A stretch of 64,000 nucleotides of DNA from Salvia splendens. Taxonomy: Eukaryota > Streptophyta > Magnoliopsida > Lamiales > Lamiaceae. The notes beneath the pieces were generated by a model that had not been told where the DNA came from, ran no database searches, and saw only the letters and a program-made list of their open reading frames with translations. Below, in pieces: positions 36,690-47,958 of this stretch; position 1 is the first letter of the stretch, and each line of letters starts with the position of its first letter. The translations under genes were made by a program, and so were the position numbers. The stretch spans positions 17,639,559 to 17,703,558 of the forward strand of contig NC_056041.1 of NCBI RefSeq assembly GCF_004379255.2, in the 5' to 3' direction.

Positions 36690-39448
36690 ATATATATATA
36701 TATATATGTCTGTGTAATGCATTTTAAGATGAGTGTAGCAAGCTGATTGTACAACCATTTTATGTTTGGTCCATCGTCTAAGTGTTTACTAGGTAGAATA
36801 AAATGATCATTTAAATAATTGAATTCGTCCATCTCGAAAATTTTGAGTTTGAGTTACATAAAAAATGTGAAAATCAAAATTGACAACCAATTTCCATTTT
36901 CCCTATATATAGGCCATGGACCAATTCTTTAATTTTGGTGGGATGACATAAATTATTTATTTATTTATATTGAAAAAGGATGACATATAATTTACTACTT
37001 CCAACTCATCAGTTCCGTATGTAGGGTGAGTAAATTAAATAATTTTTTTGTATTTTGTGCGAGGTAAAATATGAAATATCAATGTCGAAAATCCCCCTAA
37101 AAATTCCGAAATACAAACAAGAAGAAAATACAGATTAAAAATAAAAAGAACGTGATTTTTTCTAAGTACTCATCGACACATGATATACCTACCCTCTCTG
37201 TCAGATTTTCCTCCAAAACATACTTACTATGAATGATCAATTACTAACTTTCTTAAGTTGTTAACAATGTTAACTCATCAATGTAGTGTATTAAAAATGT
37301 TAACACGATGATATTGAAATGTCATTATAAACTTAGTTAATATTTTAATACACTGTGTTGACATTGATATTTAAAATGTCAACACGAATTTGTGTTGACA
37401 TTTTAATGTGATTATGTTGTTGACATTTTAATATGATCATATTAACATTTTTAATACACTAGATTGAAAAGTTAGCAAGTTAATAATTTAAGAAAAATTA
37501 GTATAATATTGAAGTATCCTACCAATACACTATGGTATAGTAAATAAATGTGTGAGTGAAAACATCAACGAGAAACTCAAGCCCAAAAAGAGGTCCAAAT
37601 TGAAGCCCAAATCTATCTTCCTAAAATGAATTGACTTTTTGTTTTATGAATCAAACAACAGTCGGTAATGAAGCGTCTTAACCCTTATCAACGTGTTCGG
37701 TTGACAAGATTAAATCTCATGATTAAATATGAATCATGTTTGGTTTATAAGATTGAACCCTTCAACTTAATCCTAGATGGATAGTCTCATGATAATTAGT
37801 CATAGCCTCCCCCTCCAACTAAAATAATCCCACAACTTAATCCTAGATGGATAGTCTCATGATATTAGTCATGGCAACAGAACGCTACCAAGCAAATTAA
37901 AAAATAAATTACTATAATGACTTTAGTTCTAAATTTTTGTTGGCATGTATAATGTATATATCGAAAAGAGAAAGAGTTGGAGCTTTCAACTCTGATAAGA
38001 AACTTTATTATCAATAAAAAATTATTAATTTTAGTGTTATTACTTGGACCTCCATTATCTAAAATGAAAGTTCTTAGACTTATTTATTACAGATAATGTA
38101 TTTAAATTATGTAGAATGTGTTATTTTTAATGATAAATAATATTTTAGTTTATTTAGAAAAAATTTATTGTTTTCAAAATATGAAATAGAGGGAGTACAT
38201 GAATATAACTTCGTATCATGCAAAGTTGATAATCTATGAATTGATTGAATCATAGAAAATACCGAACTTGGATTAGAAAAGAAAATGTATTATTAATTCC
38301 TTAATTCTGTAATATACTCCAGTAAACTGAAGGACAATTTCAATATATTACACACATATAAATAAATATGTAAATATAAATTGCAAATGATTTTGCAATA
38401 TCATTGGACAAAAATCTTGATTACAATTTAGGTATTTGTTTCTCATTGGAAATAATCTTATAGGAGGGAATTAAATAATAAAAATAAAAATGTAAAAAAT
38501 GATTAAAAATTAAAATCAGTAGTTATATTAATTATAAAAAAATGTGCAACTAAGCGCCCCATGTACGCGTGTTGTGCATGTGTATATAAATAAGTGCACT
38601 ATTACACTGCACTCAAGTCCGATACAATAAGTGCACGATTATTTATGCCCTAATGTCAATGGCTAAATGAAAAACTACTATTCAACAATTTTTATTAAAG
38701 AAATGAAAAAAGTCTCCAACTTATTAAAATATATGCGACTATAATTGAGTTAACAGCTGGCAAAATCGTAGCTTGACCTATGATTTAACTCCAATAAATT
38801 CGTTTAAATTTAAATAATTGAGTTAGGTCATTTTTCCAAAAAAGAATCAAGAAATCAAACCGTAGCATGGACCAATAGTCTTAAGTTTCCCCTTCAAATA
38901 AATGTCATCCACATCATATGGGCTATATGAATATTTCAAAATCTCAGCATAAAAAAAAGAATCATCCAAATTGCAAATTCCACAAATTATAGACCCCCAC
39001 AATCAAAACTTATTTCCCAAATTAAAAATCCCTAAGTAGTGGGCTACACACACTGAAGGTGGGCTGTGTGGTCACACAATTAAAAATAGATGTGAGGTAC
39101 TATAATGATAATAAATAAAAAAAATAAAAAATAAATATTGAAACGAAACACGCAGTAATACACGTTGAGAATCACACACCAAACGAATTAGATGGACTGA
39201 AAGTCCATATCCATTTCGATTTAATATTTTCGCCCTATCCCAACAATAATAAACCCTTATCTCATATTTGCCGACCCCAAAAACTAGGTCCAATTCCAAG
39301 CCCAACCCTCTTTCTCTCTCCTCCCCTCCTTCTCTCTCCTTCCCAAACCCTAGATCTGGTCGCCGGAAATCGCCCCTCCGCCTCCGATTCGGCCGAGAAA
39401 CCCGAATTTTTGTCTGGGGGTCCGATTCGGAAACTCCTCTTTTCGGTG

Positions 39449-40660
39449 GTATGAGAATTTTTGTGATCTGTTTATGATTTTTTCTCACCCTAAACTCTGT
39501 CATTTTTTCTTCAGTTGACCTTTTTAATATACGTTTCTTAATAATTTTAATAGGTTGTATCGGATTACTTTGTGGCCTTTTTGCTAAATTCTCTTCTTTT
39601 ATTCTTCCTGATATTTGTTGCTTACGATTCTCTTAATTTTGAGGTTTTTGAATAATTCTGGGCTTGTTTGTTTCATTTTGTCCATCGATCTGCAGGAAAA
39701 ATTACTAATTTGGTAGAAATATATTCTGTTTTAGAGTTGATTAATATATGTAATGATCCTGATTTGGATCTGGGCTTTTTTGATGATGCTTTTTGAGCCC
39801 CATATGTTATTGAAGCATTAGATCTGCTGTTGAAGCATTAGATCTGTTGAAGCTCGTGGTTTTTTTGGTGGTTGAATTGTTATATTTGGACCGTTGACTC
39901 TGTCAATTTTGTTGCTTTTGTTGTGTTCATGTTTTGTATGATGAGGTTATTTAGATGAATATTGATACTTGTTGTAGTCACTTTAGATAGAGGACATATC
40001 TCATAACTTGTTGTTTGGTTGTCTAAGTGGGCCTGTGGGACCTCGTGAACTTATTACTACATGTTATAGAACAAATTGTTTGAAAAGTATACTTCATTCA
40101 TTTCTTAATTCTGTGCGCATAGAGATGGCTAAAAATCTTGATTTTTGCCTAAGCCAAGGCCCACTTGTAATCTTGAATATCAGGGCATCGCAGCTCAAGC
40201 CTGAAATTTTTTGAGGACCCATTTTATATAGTTAAATCTGTTCTGGAATAGCTTCAGAGTTAGGACCAAACCTTTACATTAGTTGTAATTGTATTCTTGA
40301 CCATTCCAATGTTTTCGACACATAATATGTGATAACATTATTTTCAAATGACAGGCATTGATGCTTATGGAAAATGTATTGTTTCTCTTTGATGCCTTGG
40401 AAGTACTATTTCATCAAAACACTATTGTTAGAATGCAGTTTCTCTTCATTTTCTTTGCTAGAATGTCACTACCTCTTATATGAAAAGTAACACTTAACCT
40501 TTAAGCATGATTTCCTTTCTGAACCTTAATGTTCTCGACCAATGTCAATAATCATAGTCGATCTTTAACAACATCACAGCCTAATTAACGCATTGTAATT
40601 GTTTGTGATTTGGGGTGGATGGTTAGGATACTGATTTTTGGGTCATCTTTGGTTTTACAG
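39449..40660 (+). other. 5'-UTR intron of DAYSLEEPER-like copy A
   Basis: The leader exon contains a telo-box-like AAACCCTAGATCTGG at about 39346. The donor is GGTG/GTATGAG at 39449 and the acceptor GGTTTTACAG/GAACATT at 40660, 31 bases before the ATG. Both sites are present in copy B (46766-47927), and the intervening sequence is T-rich. Confidence 0.8.
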
Positions 40661-40691
40661 GAACATTTAAATCATATAGCATTCTCTTAAG

Positions 40692-42788
40692 ATGGAGGTG
40701 GAAAGCCCTAATGAAATAATGAATAATGAACTTGTCCCAGTAGAAGATACCCAGTCTATGGAGACAGAGATGCAACTCGACCTTTTAGAGCCTGAAGCCA
40801 ACCATTTGGTAGAGCTGACACCGAACATTGTTGAGCCGCAACCTACTAAACGTAGGAAAAAGAAGTCAGTTGTCTGGGAACATTTCACTATCGAAACAGT
40901 GGGTGCTGGATGTAGGAGGGCATACTGTAAGCAATGCAAACAGTCATTTGCCTACAGCACAGGGAATAAGGTAGCTGGGACGAGCCATCTCAAGCGTCAC
41001 ATTGCAAAGGGGACTTGTCCAGTGGTACTGCGTAACCAGGAGAGAAATAACCCCCCTTACAGCGCCCCTCCAAAGATGAGCTCCTTTACTGATACGCCGA
41101 AGCGACGCTATCGGACGGCTTCTGTGCCATACCTTTCCTTTGATGCTGATCGCTGCAGACATGAGATTGCTAGGATGATTATCATGCATGACTACCCACT
41201 CCACATGGTTGAACACCCTGGTTTCATGGCATTTGTTCAGAATTTACAGCCTCGATTTGATATGGTGAGCTTCAATACTGTACAGGGAGACTGTGTGGCT
41301 ACTTATCTCCGTGAAAAAGCTAGCATCCAGCGTGTGATTGAGGGGATACCTGGACGGATTTGCCTTACACTGGATTTATGGCCTTCGTCCAGAACTGTCG
41401 GATACATGTTTGTAAGTGGACAGTTCATCGACAGTGAGTGGAAGATGCACCGGAAACTTCTCAATGTGATCATGGAGCCTTATCCAGAATCAGCTACTGC
41501 TTTCAGCCATTCTGTTGCTGCTTGCCTGTCTGATTGGAATATGGATGGCAAATTATTTTCTGTAACCATTAATCAGCCATTAAATGACACTGCCACAGAC
41601 AATATGAGAGCTCTGCTATCTGTAAAGAACCCGTTGGTGCTTGACGGCCAATTGCTGGTTGGAAATTGCCTTGCTCGTTCGTTGAGCAAGATTTTCGAAG
41701 ATGCAGTAATTTCTGTGGACGGCCTTGTCAAGATGATAAGAGACAGTGTCAAGTATGTGAAGACGTCTGAATCTCGCGAGGAGAAGTTCATTGAGCTCAA
41801 ACAGCAACTTCAAGTGCCTAGCTCCAAGACTCTTGCTATCGATGACCAAACTCGATGGAACACGACTTATGAAATGCTGCTTGCTGCGTGGGAATTGAAG
41901 GAAGTATTCTCTTGTCTCGATACCATGGACCCTGATTACAAGGACACCCCGACAGAAGAGAATTGGAAGCAAGTGGAGATACTCTGCACTTACTTGAAAC
42001 CCCTCTTCGACACAGCTAATCTTCTGACTACAGCAGGTTCTCCAACAACGAACACCTTCTTTCATGAAGCGTGGAAGATTCAGTTGGAACTGGTGCGCGC
42101 AGCTTCCAGCGAAGATCCATTTGTTAGTACTCTGACAAAGTCTATGCAAGAGAACTTTGACAAATACTGGAAGAGCAGCTGTTTCATTCTGGCGATAGCT
42201 GTGGTCATGGATCCACGGTTCAAGCTGAAACTCGTGGAGTTCAGCTTCTCGAAAATATATGGCGACGATTCTGCCTCGTATGTGAAGATCGTTGATGATG
42301 GGATCCACGAGCTGTTCAATGAATACATAGCTCTCCCCCTGCCTCTGACTCCTGCTTACACGGAGGTGGTGAACGGCCAATCCGGGAAGCCCCAGGATCC
42401 TCAAGGAGTAGTAAGCAACGGTGTAGGATTGACAGATTTCGACGTCTACATGATGGAGACAACGAGCCAGCTTTCCAAGTCGGAGCTGGACCAGTATCTG
42501 GAGGAGTCATTGCTGCCAAGAGTACATGAATTTGATGTGGTGGGGTGGTGGAAGGTGAACAGGATGAAGTATCCAACTCTCTCAAAGATGGCATGTGATA
42601 TACTTTCTATTCCAGTTTGTACGGTGCCAGCAGGATCTGTGTTTGACACAGTACGGAAGGAAATGGATAGCTACAGGTGCTCGTTGCGGCCGGAGACTGT
42701 GGAGGCCCTCATCTGCGCAAAGGATTGGCTTCAGACGGAGACTGGAGAGGCTCCGAAGGCACCGGTGAAGGTAGAAGTCCCAATTTAG
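40692..42788 (+). CDS. DAYSLEEPER-like BED zinc finger protein, copy A
   Basis: A 698-residue protein from one coding exon, derived from a hAT transposase. It has an acidic N-terminus (1-50), a basic KRRKKK (53-58), a BED zinc finger (about 58-109; C79, C82, H99, then H103 or C109) and a long RNase H-like hAT core including DLWPSSRTVGYMFVSGQF. The C-terminal dimerisation region (about 614-680) has WWKVNRMKYPTLSKMACDIL. The length is like Arabidopsis DAYSLEEPER (about 700 residues), a domesticated transposase that binds DNA and is needed for normal development. An intact frame, a conserved 5'-UTR intron and absence of hAT terminal repeats support a host gene. Compared with copy B it lacks two residues after RNN near residue 120. 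Being the left copy, it is followed by a hAT MITE at 42989. Confidence 0.95.
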   Translation: MEVESPNEIMNNELVPVEDTQSMETEMQLDLLEPEANHLVELTPNIVEPQPTKRRKKKSVVWEHFTIETVGAGCRRAYCKQCKQSFAYSTGNKVAGTSHLKRHIAKGTCPVVLRNQERNNPPYSAPPKMSSFTDTPKRRYRTASVPYLSFDADRCRHEIARMIIMHDYPLHMVEHPGFMAFVQNLQPRFDMVSFNTVQGDCVATYLREKASIQRVIEGIPGRICLTLDLWPSSRTVGYMFVSGQFIDSEWKMHRKLLNVIMEPYPESATAFSHSVAACLSDWNMDGKLFSVTINQPLNDTATDNMRALLSVKNPLVLDGQLLVGNCLARSLSKIFEDAVISVDGLVKMIRDSVKYVKTSESREEKFIELKQQLQVPSSKTLAIDDQTRWNTTYEMLLAAWELKEVFSCLDTMDPDYKDTPTEENWKQVEILCTYLKPLFDTANLLTTAGSPTTNTFFHEAWKIQLELVRAASSEDPFVSTLTKSMQENFDKYWKSSCFILAIAVVMDPRFKLKLVEFSFSKIYGDDSASYVKIVDDGIHELFNEYIALPLPLTPAYTEVVNGQSGKPQDPQGVVSNGVGLTDFDVYMMETTSQLSKSELDQYLEESLLPRVHEFDVVGWWKVNRMKYPTLSKMACDILSIPVCTVPAGSVFDTVRKEMDSYRCSLRPETVEALICAKDWLQTETGEAPKAPVKVEVPI

Positions 42789-42940
42789 TGTATTGTGGTG
42801 CTGTAGGTTGAGGCGTTATTTTTCTTGGATGGTTGAAATGAATGATTCTGTCAATGTTGAAACTTAATATTGTACACTACCTAAAAACATGCGTAGATTG
42901 ATTTTATGTAGCAATGAATGAGATTTGAGTATTTGTATTC

Positions 42941-45585
42941 CACGGCAATTCAGCAAGTGATTTTCTTCTTATTTAAAGGTAGTGCAATTAGACCTGTCCA
43001 CGCGGTTTCGGTTTGGAACCGCCGGTTCCGGTTTTGGGAAATATCGAACTGGAACCGAACCGTGTGGTTGTTTCACGGCTTCGGTTCTAAAACCGGCTTC
43101 ACGGCAAAACACCAATAACTTCGATGCAAAACTGACAACTAATACGTGCCACAACTTTAATTCCAAAACCTATATTCGACACTCATTCGGAATATATGTG
43201 ACACAATTCAAGATTAAACATCAACTTGATCACAAAATCGAAAGAACAATTTGATCACCAGACTCATCATGATGAATATTTATACATATATAACCGCCGG
43301 TTTTCGGACGGTTTATAGCGGTTTAAGTTCGATTTTGTAGTTTTTTTCCTTAACTTTTTTTGCCATGTAGTTTGAAATTATAAATAAATTGGAACAAGAA
43401 AATTGATAGTTTAACTTGAAATAAGACGAGTAAGGTGTTTAAAAAAATCAGCATTTAAATAAATAAATAAATAACTAAAAATCGAAAAATAGTGTTTTGT
43501 GTAATCAATTTTGAAGATTGCAGTCATTAGCCACCGCCAACCAATCAATTTGAAGACTGTTGATTCATTGACCAATGTTAATTATAGTATTATGATTTAT
43601 TTAAAGTAATCAATTCTTCTAAGTTTTATTAAACAATGTTGATAAATATTTATTAATAATGGTCCATATGTAAACAAATGTGTTTAATTAATATAATCGG
43701 AAATAAATTTGTCATTGAGTCAAATATTCGGTGGCTTTAAGTTATTTTCATTTTATTATCTTTTCTCTTATGTTTTCCAAATCACCATCCCATTTTACCA
43801 AATAGTATTATAAAGTTATTTTTGCTGCAAAATTTTGTCTCTTTCCACAAATATTACCAAATCCAAAAATGAAAGTTACTTATAAAAGTATAAAACTAAA
43901 AAACCGGATCATTCAACAATGTTTTATTTAATGGAGTATAGTTTTAATATAAGGATTAACTATGTTAAATTTATCATTGTATTGGTTACCCGACGGAACT
44001 GTGCCTCGTGTCGGAACCGTGAAACTGCCGGTTAACCGACGGTTCGGAAACGTTCAGAATAGGCGGTTCGGTCGCGGTTTCGGTTCGAAAATTTTGGAAC
44101 CTGAACCGAACCTCACGGTTTCGGTTCGGAACCGTAATTGCCGGTTACGGTTTCAGTTTTAATCGCCGGTCCGGTAAACCTTGGGCAGGTCTAAGTGCAA
44201 TGCCGTGAATTTTAAAAGAGCCAAAAGCTGAAAGAAGAAATAAATGTACAGTTTAAGTATTTTGTAGAATATCTTCTATTGTGCAGTTCTAATTTACATA
44301 TATATTAGTATCACACGCTATGTACGACCTATTTAAATTATAAAATATTATTTGAAATAAGAAATAATATAATTATATGAAGCTAAAATTATAAATGCAT
44401 TTAATAATAAACATATACAATAATACATTTGGTAAAAATAGTGAAGTATATTAAAACACAGTTGTAAATCTGTGATAAACAAATTTACGAGTTTATTAGT
44501 ATAATTTGTGTCAAAAAATTGAAATCAAGAATAATTTAATCATATAATGACTCATCCTAGAAGCACACAGTGCACAAAGCATTTTGCTAGGAAATGATAT
44601 ATTTTGTGTGACGGTACGTGCTAAATTGTTGTTGTGTACATACTTACGTAAGTTATATTTGTGCCACATAGATATTACTTAATTTTTAATAAAAAAATTG
44701 AATTATCAATATAATAATTGACTATTAATGTGAGATTACGAATATAAATATTATTATTATTATTATTATTTGTTTTCAAATTTAGGTTTCTACTCCTGTT
44801 AAATATACTTCAAAAGTAATGTGTTCTTATCAGATAAACCTAATAATAAATGATTTAGAAATGATGTCTGAAATTATCATTAAGTCAATCAAATGAAAAT
44901 TAGTGAAAATCTTGAAATTAATATGGTAAAAGTAAACAAAGATAAAAATAAACTAACAACGATTGTATCATTAATATGGTAAAAATAGTGTAAATGCAAC
45001 AACATTTTCTTGCGTCTTGAATGCAAGAAAGAGTGGGAATGTCATGAATTTGTAGCGGTTCCAAAGTAAAAGGTTAGCGGGTGGATGTATTTAATTTTAA
45101 CCTCGACTTCTTCTGTTTTTCTTTATACTCTAGAGATATTTGAAGGATGTATATGTACAAGTTTTGTTATATTTAAGGATGTATATGTACTAACAAGATT
45201 TGTTTTTGCAGAGCGAGTTTTAAAATTGTATGTTAGCCTAGATTTTTGTAAATTTAAATTAGTTAAATGCAATAGAAGTCTGTAACTAAATTAGAAGTCT
45301 TACTGTTTTGAAAATGTGCGTCGGGTTAGTAGGAAATTAAAAGATTTAAAAATGTATTTATGAGGATTGATATGCTAGGTGCCGCTATGTACGCACTCGG
45401 TGAGCGATTAATGACGTGGCAGACTTATCATCAGTTTTCTCTCACATAGCACCATGTGAGAGAAAAAAAGGAAAAAAAAGATGACGTGGTCGAGACGCTC
45501 ACATAGCGCTCATTCAAAGCTCCCAGCCTATCATTTCTCTTTAACTAATAACTACGTGTTGCATGCTACTACTATACAAGTGACC
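42941..45585. other. Spacer between the DAYSLEEPER-like copies
   Basis: Contains the 1.2-kb hAT element at 42989-44193. The remainder (44202-45585) is AT-rich with an (ATT)n run near 44752. A fragment near 45378-45530 has inverted GCGCT / CACATAGC words and is possibly another MITE. No gene supported. Confidence 0.55.
42989..44193. mobile_element. hAT-type MITE, 1.2 kb, 8-bp duplication
   Basis: The ends TAGACCTGTCCA and, inverted, TGGGCAGGTCTA are flanked by the perfect 8-bp duplication AGTGCAAT (42981-42988 and 44194-44201). Subterminal regions at both ends are dense in GGTTTCGGTT / AACCGGAACCG words in both orientations. The centre is AT-rich and encodes no transposase. Confidence 0.92.
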
Positions 45586-45747
45586 CATTGAAAATAGTCT
45601 TATAGGAGGGAAATTTAAAAAAATAAAAATGTGCTTAGAAAATAACCATGTATGTGTGTCGTGCATGTGTCCTCATTTAGGCAGAGACGCGAAGGCTCGA
45701 CATAGACACCCACCCCAGCCTTGCAACGGCGATCATTGCACTGCACC

Positions 45748-45966
45748 CATGGGCGGACCTATGTGTATTGAGGGAGGGGCTAAAGCCCTCAATAAAATTG
45801 ATTTTTAAACTTTTTTTCTTGTATAAAATTTTAAAATTTATTCAAGTCTAACGTAAATTATTGAGTAAAAGCCCCTATAAATAATCTAAAACACTCTAAA
45901 ATATACTTTGAAACAAAATTTAGAAATTTCAGCCATTGGGGATATTTATTTATGCGTCCGCCCCTG
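45748..45966. mobile_element. Small hAT-type MITE in unit B only
   Basis: The ends CATGGGCGGAC and, inverted, GTCCGCCCCTG are flanked by an 8-bp target site with one mismatch (ACTGCACC and ATTGCACC). The corresponding place in unit A (near 38607, CACTGCACTCAAGTCC) is empty, so the insertion can be seen directly by comparison. Confidence 0.9.
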
Positions 45967-46765
45967 ATTGCACCCAAGTCCAGTGCGAAAAATGCACGAT
46001 TGTTGTGCCCTTAATGCCAAATGCTAAATGAAAAACTAGTAATCAACTAATTGAAATGAAAAAAACTCCAACCCATTTAAATAAATGCAACTATAATTGA
46101 GTTTAACAGTTGGCAAAACCGTAGCTTCCTATGATTAAATTCGTTTAATTTAAATAATTGAGTTAGGTCATTTTTCCACAAAATAATCAAGAAATCAAAT
46201 CATAGTCCATCCTAGGGCATGGACCAATAGTAGTAAAGTTTCCTCTTCAAATAAACGTCATTCACGTCATATGGGCTGTATGAATATTTCAAAACCTCAC
46301 CCCCAAAAGACAATCATCCAAAATGCAAATTCCACAAATTGTAGGCCCCCACAATCAAAACTTTATTTCCCAAATTAAAAATCCCTAAGTAGTGGGCTAC
46401 ACACTGAAGTTGGGCTGTGTGGTCACACAATTAAAAATAGTCATATGATGTGAACTATAATAAATATAAAATTTTAAAAAATAAGTTTTGTAACGAAACA
46501 CGCAGTAATACACGTTGAGAATCACACAGCAAAGGAATTAGATGGACCTGAAAGTCCATATCCAATGCTGTTTAATATTTTCGCCCTATCCCAACAATAA
46601 TAAACCCTCCCCTAAAACTAGGTCCAATTCCAAGCCCAATTCTCTTTTCTCTCTCCTTCCCAAACCCTAGATCTGGTCGCCGGAAATTGCCCCTCCGCCT
46701 CCGATTCGGCCGATCAACCCGAATTTTCCTCTGGGGGTTCGATTCGGAAACTCCTCTTCTCGCTG

Positions 46766-47927
46766 GTATGAGAATTTTTGTGTTTTGTTTATGATTTTTT
46801 CTCACCCAAAATTCTATCATTTTTTCTTAAGTTGACCTTTTTAATACGTTTCTTAATAATTTTAATAGGTTGTATTGGGTTACTTTGTGGCTTTTTTGCT
46901 AAATTCTCTTCTTTTTTTCTTCCTGATATTTGTTGTTTACGATTCTCTTAATTTTGAGGTTTTTGAATAATTCTGGGCTTGTTTGTTTCATTTTGTCTGT
47001 CGATCTGCATGAAATATTACTACTCTGTTCTGACTATATTCTGTTTTAGAGTTGATTTATACTAGTAGTATATGTTTTGTTCCTGATTTGGATCTGGGCT
47101 TTTCTTGATGATGCTCTTTGAGCCCCATATGTTTTTGAAGCGTTAGATCTGCTGAAACTCGTGATTTTTGGTGGTTTACTTGTTTTGTTCATGTTTCGTA
47201 TGATGACGTTATTTAGATAAATATTGATACCTTTTGTAGTTACTTTAAATAGAGGAGGACACATCTCATAACTTGTTGTTTGGTTGTCTGAATGGGCCCT
47301 GTGGGTCCTTGTGAACTTTTTACTACTACATGTTATAGAACAATGTATTTGAGAATAGGCGAAAAAGCTGGATTTTTGCTTAACCAAGGCCCACTTTTAA
47401 TCGTGAATATCCGGGCCTCGCGGCTCAAGCCTGAAACTTTTTGAGGACCCATTTTAAATAGTTAAATCTATTCTGGAATGGCTTCAGCTTTAGTTTTAAT
47501 TGTATTCCAGATCTTATTCCAATGTTTTCGAGACGTGATAAGAGATAACATTATTTTCAAATTACACGCATTGGTGCTTATGGAAAATGTATTGTTTATA
47601 CTCTTTGATGTCTTGGGAATACTATTTCATGAAAACACTATTGTTAAAATTCAGTTTCTCTTCATTCTCTTTTCTAGAATTTCACTCTCTTATAGGATAA
47701 GTAACACTAACCTTTTAGCATGATATTTCTTGCCCAAAATTTTCAGATTGTGAATGAACCTTTTTGTAGTTTAGTGTTTCCTTTCTGAACCTCAATGTTC
47801 TCGGCCAGTGTTAGTAACCATGGCCGATCTTTTACAACATCACAGCCTCATTAACACATTGTAATTGTTAGTGATTCGGGGTGGATGATTTTGGTACTGA
47901 TTTTTGGATCATCTTTGGTTTTTCCAG
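46766..47927 (+). other. 5'-UTR intron of DAYSLEEPER-like copy B
   Basis: The donor CGCTG/GTATGAG and the acceptor TTTTTCCAG/GAACATT are equivalent to those of copy A. The leader exon again holds AAACCCTAGATCTGG. Confidence 0.8.
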
Positions 47928-47958
47928 GAACATTTAAATCATATCGCATTCTCTTAAG

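Larger units (their letters stand above)
34154..38440. other. Intergenic spacer with MITEs
   Basis: About 4.3 kb without a supported gene. Besides the elements listed separately it holds a 29-bp direct repeat (CTTAATCCTAGATGGATAGT...) at about 37768 and 37833. A stretch at 37240-37500 with repeated TTGACATTTTAATRTGAT and AATGTTAACA words in both orientations is probably an old inverted-repeat element. Confidence 0.5.
38441..42940 (+). repeat. Tandem duplication, unit A (about 4.5 kb)
   Basis: From TCTTATAGGAGGGAA to GATTTGAGTATTTGT this interval matches 45586-50230 in order and orientation. It includes about 0.8 kb of upstream DNA, the 5'-UTR exon and intron, the coding exon and the start of the 3' flank. 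The two units lie about 7.3 kb apart. Confidence 0.95.

Noticed and set aside
39072..39503. 143-codon minus-strand frame upstream of DAYSLEEPER-like copy A
   Set aside because: It overlaps the 5'-UTR exon on the other strand, and the frame is not preserved in copy B (82 codons, diverged).
41616..42404. 262-codon minus-strand frame opposite DAYSLEEPER-like copy A (and 303 codons opposite copy B)
   Set aside because: Antisense shadow of a strongly coding exon; no motifs and no independent support.
42989..44193. Possibility that the 1.2-kb hAT element is the parent of the DAYSLEEPER-like genes
   Set aside because: It has no coding capacity, its own target duplication, and no similarity to the gene flanks; proximity appears incidental.
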